This document shows, piece after piece, positions 36,211-48,449 of a DNA stretch of 64,000 nucleotides; positions within the stretch are counted from its first letter, which is position 1, and each line of letters starts with the position of its first letter. The notes under the pieces were generated by a model. It made no database searches. It saw nothing but the letters and a program-made list of their open reading frames with translations, and was not told where the DNA came from. Source of the DNA: Crotophaga sulcirostris (taxonomy: Eukaryota; Chordata; Aves; Cuculiformes; Crotophagidae); contig VYZB01000344.1 in NCBI GenBank assembly GCA_013397455.1, positions 314,726 to 378,725 on the forward strand, given 5' to 3'. The position numbers were made by a program, and so were the translations under genes.

Positions 36211-36374
36211 GAGAGAATGATCGATACTGCGAACGTACATCTCCAGCTCCCTCTCTGAGCTGCAACGCTTGCTGGAAGAGGAAAGGTGGTGATGAAGCCC
36301 AAGCACCATTGCTCACAGATGTGATTGATGATGACTGTGCCGGGGACTGGGAGAAGATTGGTTCCTGGGGCTGA
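36211..36374 (+). other. Candidate terminal exon (speculative)
   Basis: A long pyrimidine tract (36167-36204) ends in CACTGCAG at 36210, a strong-looking 3' splice site. In the frame starting at 36213 there are 53 open codons to a TGA at 36372, ending in an acidic, Trp-containing C-terminus (DDDCAGDWEKIGSWG). The segment holds several CpG sites in otherwise CpG-poor DNA. I do not recognise the peptide and no upstream exon was found. It may be a non-coding conserved element or chance. Confidence 0.15.
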
Positions 36375-37815
36375 TTGATAAAGTCTATCATGCAGCATGA
36401 AGCAGTTGGGAAGAAAAATAATGGGCCATCTGATTCTTTCCAACAGTGAATATTTAGCGAGAAAAGCTTACTGAGGGTTTTTTCCTGATTAATTTGTAAT
36501 TGCAGAAATCTGCTTTTAGATATGAATATTTCCCTTTTTTTAAGCAAGATTATCTGATCAGTTAATTAAGGCAAAGGTACATTTATGGGATAACACAGGA
36601 AGCCACAAACATTCCTTTCTGTCAGGGTGATGAGCCGGATTGTTTGTGCAGTCTGGCTTAGCGAAGGGAAGACCCAGTCAAAGCACCCATTTAAGGAGTT
36701 CACTTTCCTTTGTAGTGAAAAAACATAAATTAATGATCATATGGAAGACAGATAATGCTGGAATTGAGGTTTTTATGTGTTTGCATGTATATTTCATAGA
36801 CCTGTTTGCTTTTTGATGTTTAAAACCCTTTGATTTTTTTTTTTTTAATCCTTTTATCTAGATTTTCTTAAGCACCAGTTTCAGCCCTAATTTTAACTTG
36901 TAGGCTGGAGCAGGTGAGCTGTTCTTTTGCAGCTAACAAAGACACATTGTGCAAGGGACAAGAGATCATCTTTAGACATGATATAACTTTGTGCCAGTAG
37001 CATGTGAGGTTCTTTGATCCGATAGTGGTGTCATCTCAACTGTGTCCTGGAAAGGACTCCTGGTCACTTTCTGTAGCTGAGACACGCAAACCATCACAGT
37101 TGAAAATTGCAAATGTTTTCATTTTTTTTATATTTACTTTCATAGTGTAAAATTCTAACTGTATGCACAAACATGTGATTAATATTCCCTGTGTAGTGGT
37201 ACCAGTGACTGCTCACCTAACAATGCCACCTAAAAGTTCTTCAATTGCTTTACTAATCCCAGTTTGCTGGAGCTGCTTACCACTCAAACATGAACTTGGC
37301 AATTACAAATGGAATAGGATAGGGTGAACTCTGAGCAAATAGGAACTCAGTAGCTGTGTTGTACCCACCCTCAGAGATGCAAAAGCAGGAGGAATTACCA
37401 AAATCAACAAGAAAATAATCTCTTTAATCCTGGAATTTTTTTTTAAACAAGTTTAAATAATTCATACACTGTCAGAAGCAGCCTGAATCCACAGAGGGGA
37501 GATTAATATTAAATGAGAATGCTTCTCCCTCTCTGTGTAGGAAAGGATGGCAAAGAAAGTCATAAAACAAGCCCTTTGCACACTACAAAGGGCCTAAGTA
37601 GGTAAAATGCTGGTGAAATCGTTCCAGTTGCCTTTTCACTCCAGATTTCAGACACAAACTGGTCAGCAGTGTGGTGAGGAAAGACAAGGCTTCTCAGCTC
37701 TGCCAACTTTGTTCTTACAAGAAATAGGAACCAGGAAATGTTGGAAATAAGAAGAAAGAAAATATCTGAAAACCTGTATTAATGGTCCCCACTCTGCGAC
37801 CCCGAGCTTTACACA
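36375..37815. other. Unique AT-rich non-coding DNA
   Basis: No gene or repeat was recognised. T runs lie at 36834-36846 and 37437-37444. A 189-codon minus-strand open frame covers 35978-36547 without a recognisable domain. Confidence 0.5.
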
Positions 37816-38146
37816 CACAGTATCACAGTATCAAAAGGTTGGAAAGGATCTCTGAGATCGAGTCCAACCTATAACCCAGCACCAACCCATCATCTAAACC
37901 ATGGCACTGAGTGCCTCAGCCAACCTCCCCTTAAACACCTCCAGGGTTGGCGACTCCACCACTTCCCTGGGCAGCGCATTCCAATGGCCAATCACCCTTT
38001 CAGGGAAGAACTTTTTCCTAATATCAAGCCTAAACTTTCCCTGACCAAGCTTGAGCCCATGTCCTCTAGTTCTGTCACTGGTCACCTGAGAGAAAAGACC
38101 AACCCCTGCCTGACTACAACCTCCTTTTAGGGAGTTGTAGAGAGCA
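37816..38146 (-). mobile_element. CR1 LINE 3' end, young subfamily (copy 13-type), frame open into flank
   Basis: A reverse CR1 of about 331 bp. The 3' UTR has lost one hexamer unit (CCCAGCACCAACCC) and reads GAGATCGAGTCC, missing CATC-type bases. The ORF2 remnant at 37894-38146 is intact, from EALSAMV-stop back through [16 protein letters not shown] and [19 protein letters not shown] to [12 protein letters not shown]. The frame stays open into the unique flank for about 137 further codons to a Met at 38559. Confidence 0.95.
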
Positions 38147-38560
38147 CGGGTGTTATGGCTTGGCAAGACCCCGCTTGCCCCATCTCCTGCACTGCCCCCC
38201 TCTTCCAGCTGACAATTTTTGACTTCCCTGCTCTCCTCAGCCTTTCGCCATGTGCTGGGCTGAGAGGTGACTGAGACACCCACCACGCTGCCACCACCAT
38301 GTTGCCAATCTGTTGACCGTGGCGCCTGGCCAACCACTGAGAGACAATCAAAGCTGATGGCTCCAGATTGCCTTGCGATGGTTTCCCAGTCTCGATCCTC
38401 CAACAGGACGCGGCGCAGCTCTCCAAAGCCAGGCAGATCACAGGGAAAGCAATTCATTAACCTTGCCTGGGGCAAGGCTGGCAACGTGTGCAACCCATAA
38501 TACAAAATGGCATTTACAGCAGCAAGTGGGGACACGATGGCAGACAGAGCGTGTTCCACT
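38147..38560. other. CpG-containing unique block with long open frames
   Basis: A GC-rich block with clustered CpGs (ACGCGGCGC, GACCGTGGCGCC, CTCGATCC). The minus-strand frame is open for the whole block and continues into the CR1 tail, and other frames on both strands are also unusually open (38127-38441 minus, 38267-38500 plus). I recognise no protein family. It could be a conserved element or an exon; composition alone may explain the open frames. Confidence 0.3.
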
Positions 38561-39439
38561 GTGCTAATGATTCACTTTTTCAGTCATGTTAATTCAGATT
38601 AAATAAGGCCTTTATGTCCATATCTGCGAAAGCGTTTAGATGCTCAAATGCTGCTGAATTCAGCATCACTTGGGCACCTTTTGTGAGCCTGGGTCTTAAG
38701 ACTTATTCCTGCAACATAATGCAGGGTGCTTAATGCTGAGAAGGTCACTGTTCCTATCAAAGTGGTTACATTGCTCAATCTCTTACCAGTCATGACACTG
38801 CTCTGTCTTCTTATACGGTCGTCATCACAGCAGTACATGAAGCTTTCCACGCAGACTGAAAGCCAGCAGCTCTGTCTTTGTCTCACTCTTATCTCCCATT
38901 CAGTAGCAGGATGATTATCTTCAATATACCTATAAAAATAAGTACTGTGAGATTACTCTGGAAAAAAGCAGCCTCTATGATAGGTGGCAATGCCAGGTCG
39001 GGTTAGCAGTTACAAAATGCAGCAGAAGAAAGAGAAAGGAAACATAGATCACTGCAAAATCCCAGCCTGATGCTCAGGAGATGTGCTGGAACAGTGCCCT
39101 GGAGCCTTGTGCCAAACAGATTTTGCTTGGACAGTGAGTGGGATTGCACATAGGGTAATGCTTTCCTTAGTATTTAATGTAAATAGACAGAGTTTTATTA
39201 ACCTGCCCCCTGAGGCCCCTAATAAGGATCAGGCCAGAGAAGAGAAGCAATAAGGACATTAATAACAACTTATTGTATCACATATGCATGATGATAATCA
39301 ATACTACTTTGCACAAAAAATAATGACTGGCATCCAAAAATCTCAAAAAAAATGCAGTAAGAATTAATTAATCAGCTACCAAGTCTTTAGAGGCCCACTC
39401 CAATATTGTTACATGGTTTGTTCAGCTGGGGGACTTTTT
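38561..39439. other. Unique non-coding DNA
   Basis: No gene or repeat was recognised. The 39240-39400 segment is AT-rich with AATTAATTAATC. Confidence 0.45.
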
Positions 39440-39545
39440 GGGCCACTGGGAAAAGACAAGACTTGCCCAAAACTACATAGCTCACAGTTGGCAGGGTTGT
39501 GAAAAATAGCCCAAGTTCCTGCGTTCAAAGTCTCACAGTGATTAA
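39440..39545 (-). mobile_element. MIR-type SINE relic
   Basis: In reverse orientation, GACTTGCCCAAAACTACATAG, CTCACAGTTGGCAGGGTTG and CCAAGTTCCTGCGTTCAAAG follow the MIR core read antisense (TTGCCCAAGGTCACACAGCTAGTAAGTGGCAG...AACCCAGG). It is strongly diverged with approximate boundaries. Confidence 0.6.
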
Positions 39546-42500
39546 TGCCAAGTGGAGGCCATTGCATTCATATCACTTAACAAAGGCCATCAGCTTTAAG
39601 CCTGGGATTCCTAGATCAAGCCCAGTAATTGTGCTTTCTTTAGTCTCTTCGAGAACTAAAGACAAATTAGATGGCAGAACAAGCCATGTGTTAGGCCTAA
39701 TGGTTGCGACCAATCACTCTGAAAAGTGTCCCTCAAAATGGGATTTCTCTTGGGTTGTGGGAGGCAATATCGTACATTGTCTTTAAATCCACAAAAGGCA
39801 CAGGCAATACAACATGGGCAGAATGGAGCAAGGCTGTTTGCAAGCAATCTCACAATTGTAATTGATACCCAGAGGTGGCCACTCTGGTGTATTTGATTTA
39901 ACATAACACTGCTGCTGCTGATGGACAGCCTCCCCCATCACACGTGGCAATTGCTGGGAGGCTCTGCAGCCATAAGACTCTTGCTGCCTACCATCAGTCT
40001 TGACTGCAGAAGGCTCACTGCACAAGCACAAGATCCTTGTGCCAGTGGAGAAACGGGCTCCCAGGTCAGGCAGGAAAAACACAGGACCTGGGCAGAGACT
40101 GATGTCACTGGAAAAGGCACCAAAGTGGCACTGGAATATTGGAAAGAGTCTTAAATTCTCCAGTGACAGCTGAGCAACTGGAGTGTTGGTATAGCTCTAC
40201 GCTTCCCTGAGGGCTCTTAAGAGAGGAGACCATCTCACACACATCCATTAAATGTGCTGTTATTGCAGATGGCAGAGAGATGGAGGATACTTGGCCCTGG
40301 GTTGAGAACGTTATTATTTCCTGATCATTAATACATTGAGTGGCTTCTTACAAGCTGAAATATTGCAGAAAAATGTGAAACGTATAAGGAACAGGGCACA
40401 AGTTCACTGTAAAAAATTTGTCACCCAGGGGCTGATTCCAAGCCCTGTGGTTTATGGGATGTCTTAAAGATACAAGGACCTGTTCTGTAGACAAGTTATC
40501 TGCCCGAGTCTCTCCCCTGCACACTGACACCATTCCACACTTCATACTGGAGGGGAGTTGGGGAGCCAAAATGGTTTTTCTGGAATGCACTTTTTGATTG
40601 GTGTTTCCAGTGAGTACAGATCTACAGTTTCTGGCAACATCTGGTGCTTTTTCTAAAAAACCTTAGCTCCCAGCGTCATTAGATTAGCTGAGAAGTCAAG
40701 CTTTCAGGCAGAATAGCTTACAGACACAAACTGCAGAGATTTAAACCTCTGCAGGTAAACACCAAAGCCCTGGGGTTGCTTCTTCAACTTGCTTTTTTAA
40801 TTTTAGGATTAGCGAGATCAGATAAAAAGCCTGACTCATGATTTTCCAGTGCTTCAGATTAGCAGCTGCAAAGGTCCTGCTCACGTAGGCTGGCACATGC
40901 TTGTTAAATGCATCAATTAATTGCAGCTCATGGGTGTCACATAGGGGAAGACATGGGCTTTGAAGAAGCCATGGTTCTACTCATCTGCAGCCAAAACTGG
41001 ATGCCCGGTTGTCCTGAAGTAGCACTGAAGTCACACGCACTGAAAATCCCGCAACTCTGATAGGAGAATAATTGCCTGCTCTCCCAGTACTAATACATTT
41101 TTGGTTTCTGGTTGGCTGCGTTTGCATCTGGCTTTGCAGCCTGCCTTCCCCTGAAGCGTCTTTATCGGATTTTCTTGGTTTCATGACTTACTGCATTTTT
41201 TTAAACCAAGTTCTAAATAACTAAAATAAGCCCCAGGATGGCTTGGTTTGCTGGAGCAAACCAAGGTAAGGACAAGAGTATGGGGTAGAGCCAGGTAGCC
41301 CAGGTGTGACATGAAGCACTTGGAATATGCTTCAGGCTGAAGGATGTGTCACTGGAAGTGTTGGAGCTGCTCTTCCCTTCCTTGCAGACCAGCAACAGAG
41401 CCTTGAGCGCAACCAAAGCCCACGGCACAAACACTATAAATAACATTAATGGGGCCACTGCTGGTGACATCAGAGCAGAAATTAGTGAGGCTGGCAACTG
41501 CAAAGCAGCAGCAAACTGAAATATTTTCACCCCCAGTGCTTTCTGGAAATGGACTTTTATCTCAGAGGCTGAGTCAGAGGCAAGTCAGGGGGTAGATGAC
41601 TCGTCCCCACTCAGCTGGCTGTTGAGGGACTGTCACTTCTGCCTCACCGCAGGACAGAAGGAATTTCTGGGAGCCATTTCCAACCCCCCACCTCAGACTA
41701 TAGCAATTTTCATTTTAGGACAATGTACATATTCAGACAGCACAGGGAAAGTGGCTTCTGCGGGTATTTTTCAGTACACTATGATTCACACTGGGGTGTG
41801 TGGGAAGGAAATGGTGCCAGGGCTTCAATAAATACAGTGTCACGACACACTCCACAGGGGTTTCTCCTTGATATGGTAAACATTGCAATGTTGCCATCAG
41901 GGTCCCATTTCTCTATTTCCCATAGCACCTCCTGGGAAGGGACTAGCTTCATTGTCACTCTGAGCTCCTCTAAAATTATAGCACCCTATCCTGCATCTTC
42001 TTGTGTCAAGTGGAACCAGAGTAGCCTGTTCAGGACTTCTTTCCCTTTCTCAGAAACCACCTCCAACAAAATCTTAGTAGCAAGACTCAGGGTTGTCCTA
42101 AATAATAAAGCCTATGTAGTAAAACAGTCTGTTAATTTTACAGCTAAGTACAAATTGTGTAAGAAAGCTCTTGGAAGCAAACCAGACTTTGCTGAAGTGG
42201 CCATGAGTGTCTTCAGCATAGCCATGACATAGCCAGAATGCAAAGAAAGTGCAAATCTGGCAAGGGATGCCACAAGGTAGAGAGTGTGCTCCAGCAGTGC
42301 CACAAGAAGAGAGCAACACAGCCTTGCTTTATCCGGGTAGACTGAAGAGCACAGGAGCTAAGGACAACAGCTCTTCAGCTAGCAGTGGTTTTCCAGGGTC
42401 TCAGGCAGGCTTGTGCTGACTGTACTGAGGGCTGTGCTGCTGCAGTTTTGAATTTTTGGTGCCTGAGCTCTCTAGAGTAAAGATAGCTCGAGTGCATCCA

Positions 42501-42632
42501 GATGTGCCGCATACACAAACCCCAGCTGCAATATCAGCACGGCTTTTAATAGCCCTCTGTGGAAGATAGAAGTGCTGACAAGGAACTCCAACCATCTGAG
42601 CTCCTCTAGGTGAAGGTCACTCGCATCTCCAG

Positions 42633-42659
42633 AGCCTGACACTAATCCTGTGTCAGGCT
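42633..42659. repeat. Perfect hairpin, 10-bp stem and 7-base loop
   Basis: AGCCTGACAC (42633-42642) pairs exactly with GTGTCAGGCT (42650-42659) around TAATCCT. It lies in unique sequence and no function is implied. Confidence 0.9.
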
Positions 42660-44179
42660 GCCAGTAGAGTCCAAGAAGTGTTACTAGCAGTCACGCCACA
42701 CTAGCATCAATCACAGACATCAGTGCTGCTCTATCCTGGCACAGCATTGGCCAACAGTGAAACTCCTCATCACCACCTACTGCACAGAGTGCACAGCCTG
42801 AAGAGATGGCAACCAAGCTCCCAAGAAGATGGCAGAAGCTGCATTGATGCCTTATGTTTCCCAGGCAAACATGTTCTGTAGTGCCTTCAAAAGAAACAGG
42901 GGAAGAAGTGGGAATCCTGCAGAGCACTGGTTCTAACAACCAAGCGAATCCCAAGGCACTTTGTAAAAATAAATGAAAAAGGCATAATCAGAGACTTGGT
43001 CATGAATTGAAACAGCCATCAATGCTTACGCCAGAAAGACTGTTTTGAGAATCAACCTCAGTCTTTTGCTAAGTCTGGCCACACTTCCAAAATCCAAATT
43101 CTCTCCTTTGTTGGGCAAACTGACATTATTTTTGCGGCTTGTTCCTGACTCTTCTCTCCCCTGCCACTTTCTGCTGCATTTCACATTGCTTGGCCAAACC
43201 TTGGCAGTGCAGGACAGAAAACATTCATCAGTGGCAGAGGAGGGCTGGCTCTGACCTTTCCTCTTGGCTGTTTACAACAGCTGTCGAGCTGTTTGTTGAA
43301 GTCCCTGACAAGCCGTCTTGCCCTTTTCTACAGTCTGAGAACGGGTCATCAGGGATGAAGCTCCTGTCTGTGGACAAAAACTTGTTATATTATGTTCAGA
43401 CACAGAAGGCAACAGCATGTGGTGCAACAGATAGCATCAACAGAGTCTTTTGCACAACCTAGTCAAGGGTTGCAAGGTGTCAGGGTACACCTGATGGCAA
43501 AGAAACCAAGGTCCAAGGCTTGATATCACTGGGACATCAGGAAAAGATGACAAGAAGGGAGAGCTGTGAAGTTAGTGTGTTAGCACTAATAAATTAGGAA
43601 GCACCAATTAAAAGTTATCAGCTTGCCATCTTATGCTTTTAACATACTGTCTGGTATATTTGGATTAACACTTGCACTATGACAGGGGCTCTGCTTTGGG
43701 TGTTTCTCCAGTCTGCATTTGTAAGCGTAATCTCTGCCTTGGAGAAACTCCCATCCCATAAAACTAAGTAAGAGATACTGGAAAAGGACAGAGAGGTACA
43801 GGAAAGTAAACTATTTCCCATCACGCCAAGAATAAAAACCTGCTTGCCCGTCTCCTAGGTCACTACTGTCTTCATACTGCTTTGATGCATAACTCAGGGC
43901 ACCAAGAAGAGCAAGAGGTTATTCTTCTTTCAGATGGATTCTATTCTTTTTTTTGCAGTTTAAAGCAGAGATAAAACACACAGACAAATTCTTACGTCAA
44001 GTTCAGACATGGATTTGGATCCACATCTTATCTAACAAATTCATGTTGTCCAATGCATTCCTCAGGTTACGTTGCACATGTTCTGCAACAAGTACATAGT
44101 CTCTGTTCACAAGTTAAACACACTTGCTTTATTTTTTTTCATAGTTTTATCTGCCTGTGGCTGCCCTTAATGTAGGATT

Positions 44180-44345
44180 AATGGTTGCAATGCTTTATGT
44201 AAATTACTGGCAGCAAACAACAGTCATAATACACTTTGTTGCAATGAAATGCAGTTTGTAGTGAAATCTATTATAGTTCAAATATGAATTAATTATAATC
44301 CCTTCTGCTGTAGTGAGCCTTCATGCATAATTAACATTTACTGCA
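44180..44345. promoter_or_regulatory. Possible conserved regulatory block (speculative)
   Basis: A dense set of AT-rich sites resembling POU and homeodomain motifs: TTTATGTAAATTACTGG, GTTGCAATGAAATGCAG, AATTAATTATAATCC and ATGCATAATTAAC, without repeats or homopolymers. This is the look of many vertebrate conserved non-coding elements, but the call rests on appearance only. Confidence 0.2.
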
Positions 44346-44722
44346 GGGGGAAAAGGAAAGGAAAAATCCCCATCTGACTGTTTCAGTGTCAATAATCATC
44401 TCCACTTCTCTAATGTCTCTCACAGGAAGGTGTATTACAGTTTACCTGTCCCCCTACACAACACAAGTCACAGCTGTCTTCAGCTGGAGCCAAAAGATAC
44501 TGTTGCAGTGTGAAGAAAACAGGAGCAATTTCAGGCCACGCTGTGTTATGGTCTTCAGGAAATATGAACAGCACTCGTCCCATGTCTGCTACATCCAGCA
44601 GAGGGCTTAGGAGAGAAGAGTGGTGGAAGAAACGAAAAGCAACCTTGAGGGTATCAGTAACTACATCACTTCTGGAGAAGATATTCGACTCAGGAATGAG
44701 TTCCAAGACCCAGGCTGCTGGA

Positions 44723-44892
44723 GTCACAGTATCACAAGGTTGGAAAGGACCTCTGAGATCACCGAGTCCAACCTAGAACCCAACACCAACACCCACCCAG
44801 CACCTAAACCATGGCACTGAGTGCCTCATCCAATCTCCTCTTAAACACCTCCAGGGTTGGCGACTCCACCACCTCCCTGGGCAGTGCATTCC
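44723..44892 (-). mobile_element. CR1 LINE 3' end, young subfamily (copy 14-type)
   Basis: A reverse CR1 of about 170 bp with a single tail unit (TCACAGTATCAC), the 3' UTR with CACCGAGTCC, the hexamer run with one CCCACC change, and the Met-type C-terminus. The coding remnant reads [16 protein letters not shown] to EALSAMV-stop with LDEAL in place of LAEAL. It is truncated at GCAGTGCATTCC. Confidence 0.93.
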
Positions 44893-47800
44893 ACATGGAA
44901 CGAAAAGGGTGACCTTGCCTTTGCCCCATAGGCACAATCAGACACCAACAGTCCATCTTGTTGGCCCAGCAAGGAGCTCTGCACACACCTGCACTCCAAC
45001 ACATAATTTTACTGGAGCTGAGTTTGTTCAACGTAGCAAAATGTAATAATGGTACTGCAATTTGCAAGCATTTCATTCAGTCTGGATCATGTGTTTGAAG
45101 CAGAACTGGTTACCTACTGCTTAAGGGCTTCTAAAACCAGATTGAAGGAAGGTGAGAACAGCTCTTGTGAGAACAGGAAAGAAATGTTGATGGCTCCATG
45201 TCTGAATTTGTTCAGGCCACAGGTCAGTGCACACACTGGGAAACTAAGGCTGATGTATGAAAATCCAGAGGACCCTTACAACACAGCCTCCTGCTCCCAA
45301 TCTCTAATGAGAGTCAATTGCTGCTGATAAATTTTACATAATAGCTTTTTGCTTGTTCTGCAAATTAAGCAGAAAAATTGCCTATTAAAAGGAAAACTGG
45401 GGCGATTCTTAAAACTTGGTGTAACCTATTTAGCTTCTTAGGTCAGATGCCGGGCAGAATCCAAAGTTTCCTTATTAATTTTCTGCAGGGAGCAGCAGTT
45501 TGCACTGCTGAAGCAATGTCTTGCTTCAGAGACCCAGTGAGAGCTGCTTTCAGAACCACATCAAAGCTGGTTGGTACCACAGGGGCTGGATTAGCTCCTC
45601 TGCTGATGCTTAGGTAACTGTCCTTCAGCACAGCACACCACTCTCTTCCATCCATTCTCCTGCTGGCTCACTGGTCACCCACAGAAGATGTATTTGAGCA
45701 AACCAGCAACAAAGATGGGAAAGGCTAGGTTGGAGTCTTAGAGCCTCTTTTTAGCCAGGACCTATCACAGTAGCTTCCCAGTGCTTTTTTATTTTTTTAC
45801 TTTCCAGTGAGTTTCTGACCCAGTCATGCCCTTCACCATCCATCTCCATAGTGACAAATACATCAGGCTTATTTAACCCTGCAGCTGAAACCCACAATGC
45901 CTTGCAGAACTAATATTTTGGGTATGTGAGCACCACCTCCTGACTCATTTCACTCTGGGCCATAGGATGGCACCAACTTTTATTTGATGCTGGGCTTGGC
46001 TGCAATCTGAAAGAGAAAGAATGCAGACTCAGCCCCAACACATGCAGACATTCAGGCCTTGTTAAAATAACCACCCAGAGCTTCCTTACAGATCACAGTT
46101 GTATATTAACTTTCCATATCACTCTCTCCCTGAATGTTTATCTTCATTCTCTGTATGCTGACCCTGTACAGCTCCCCCAGCTGTATTTGCTTCCCTATGT
46201 TCATCCCTCTCTCCTCTCACTCCCACATAATGCATATTCATCCTTTTCCACATCCCCTCCTGGCCTGCATAGGTTCCATTCCACTTGGTTTCTCACAAAG
46301 CAGGGCTCAGAGCTCACTGGACACCAGCCTGGTGAACCATTAATTCTCTTTGCCATGACACATTCTCTCCTTTCCATTATTCTACCTTTGTCATTGCATG
46401 GATTTTTTTTTAATTGGCACTGGAGTGCAGACATTTATTTGCAGCAACACTTGGAGAGCTAAAGCTACCAGCAAACCAGCAGCAAGAAAACAAACTGGTT
46501 ATGCCAAGGAACAGCTGAGAAGCTGCTGGTTGCTTTTTTGTTGCCCTTTTCATCTGCAGTTATTAAAGATGCTACCTAAATTTTTGGATTTGGTTTTAAA
46601 TCATCTGCGTACTTCATCCTCTCCCCTTCCATTCGCCAAAGTAGTAGCAAATTTACAGAAAGCTCCACATAATTCGGCTATGAGTCTTTCTTACTTTCTC
46701 CTCACTGGTTTATTTTTCTTTCTCTACCCAGAGCATCACAGGATGATCTCAGCTCCCCACATGTTTAAGAGGTCATAACACCCTAGCATGCCCTGGTGGT
46801 GCTGCAGTCTCCTCCACCTCAAGGCACCAACCAGTGAACAGTCATCGTTACCCATCGGTCAGGTCAACAGCTGACAGCTCCTTACTCTTCCTCTACTGGT
46901 TTGGCCAATAACTGGATCTTACATGTCCTGCCTCTCTGCTGGGTTTCACACAGAGAACATGAACACACACACATGGTTCCACCCAATACTGTGTTTGCAT
47001 CCATCCTGCCTGCAATCTGCTGCCTTCCCCATCCCCCCTCTCCATCTCATCCGTATGAATAAGCAGACACGCAGAGATGCAACTGAGCTTAATGCAGTTG
47101 ATTCTGTCTGCTCCCCTACCTACTGACCACAGGACTTAACAGCTCATTTATCTGCTTCTCATACAGATCCCTTGCGTTTTATTACCTGCACAGGATCTGC
47201 ACTTAAACCCAGGATGTGCTTTTCTTCCTGCTCTCTCCCTGGGTGTCTGAATGCTGCCAAAAAACAATTCCAAGTGTCTTAACTAATCAATGGTATCTCC
47301 CAGTGAGCCTCATGCTCCTGACACGTGTGGGCCTCTTGCTTATCCTTCCCCAGCTGAGAAAGAATTACCCAGAGATTTGCTCAACCCACAATGTGCCTCC
47401 AACACAGAACTGATGCTAATTAAGGACGAGAAGGGGGCAAAAAAAAAGAAAAAAAAAATCTCAGTAAAGGTCACCAGACCTAACCTTGGTCTGCTTCAAA
47501 AGCTGCTTGTCCTTCAAGAGCAACATCCAGAGAGCACAAAAAATAAGTGGCATCTGGACCTGCATAACAACATAACACAGTTCCCTTCAGCATTAATAAC
47601 GATACAGCCATTGTCAGCTCCAGCAGCTACCAGGTCTCACAGGAATAAACACAGTAGAGACAGATATTGTTTATATCTTTTGATTCTGGCTGAGTCTGTG
47701 CCAGCACTCTGAAATGTTGGAGCCTCTTCACTGTGCCAACACAGAGAAATTAACTAAATAACCTCTGCTGGCACTAAACCACCGCCCCTTGGACAAAACA

Positions 47801-48449
47801 TTAATTGACAAAGAGAGGTGGTTCTATTAAAGGCTTTATCAATAGACATATGCAAAGGGATTAGCATACGTGACACAAATTTAGAGATACTTTTAACCAA
47901 ATAAAACACATTACAATAAACATGAAACATATTTTGGGCATTTTTTTAAACTAAATTAACCCTTTCTTCTTTTTTCCATCACCAAGACCTTTTGTTTTAA
48001 AAATACATCAAAATGTAATAGCATGGATAACCTCTCTCCCTCTCCTCCAAACAAATCAATGTTTCATTCAACCTGAAACACATATTTCCTTCTTCGTTTT
48101 CCCTCCACCCCCTGGGAAAGTAACAAATGCTTCTTTCCCCAAAAGTGTGCTTTCTGCTTTTCAGCACATTGCTCAGTATCAACACTAATTATTCATCCGG
48201 CTCCATTTATTGCCTTTTCTGCTGGGGAAACCAATGCACAACAAGGCAAACCTGTTGCACAGGCAGAACAAAGCTGCATGGCAAGCCCCTCTCTGGTGAG
48301 AGCTGTCTCTACCAAGCCAGCCACTGATTTCTGGCCATACCTCTCAGACACACCCTATACGCAGTTGCCACAAACAGCCCTCTTGTTTTGAGGCTCATTT
48401 GTGGCTCATTTGCAGAGCCCTAAGAGCACAGGGAGAAAACACTCAGCAT
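44893..48449. other. Unique non-coding DNA
   Basis: No gene or repeat was recognised across about 3.6 kb. It contains an interrupted A tract (47439-47458) and an 11-bp direct repeat (GGCTCATTTGT type, 48402-48423). The open frames, up to 140 codons, have no domain. Confidence 0.45.
47439..47458 (+). repeat. A-rich simple repeat
   Basis: Two runs of A (9 and 10) separated by a single G. Confidence 0.85.

Larger units (their letters stand above)
39546..44722. other. Unique non-coding DNA
   Basis: About 5.2 kb with no gene or young repeat recognised. It includes a perfect 10-bp hairpin (42633-42659) and an AT-rich block at 44180-44345. A 105-codon minus-strand frame (41213-41530) encodes two hydrophobic segments but matches no family I know. 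A 169-codon plus-strand frame lies at 41723-42232, also unrecognised. Confidence 0.45.

Noticed and set aside
35978..36547. A 189-codon open frame on the minus strand
   Set aside because: Its composition shifts along its length, it crosses a pyrimidine tract and an AT-rich end, and no family was recognised. Chance is the simplest explanation.
41213..41530. A minus-strand frame with two hydrophobic, membrane-like segments
   Set aside because: Hydrophobic stretches arise easily from T-rich codons. No start context, splice sites or known family support a gene.
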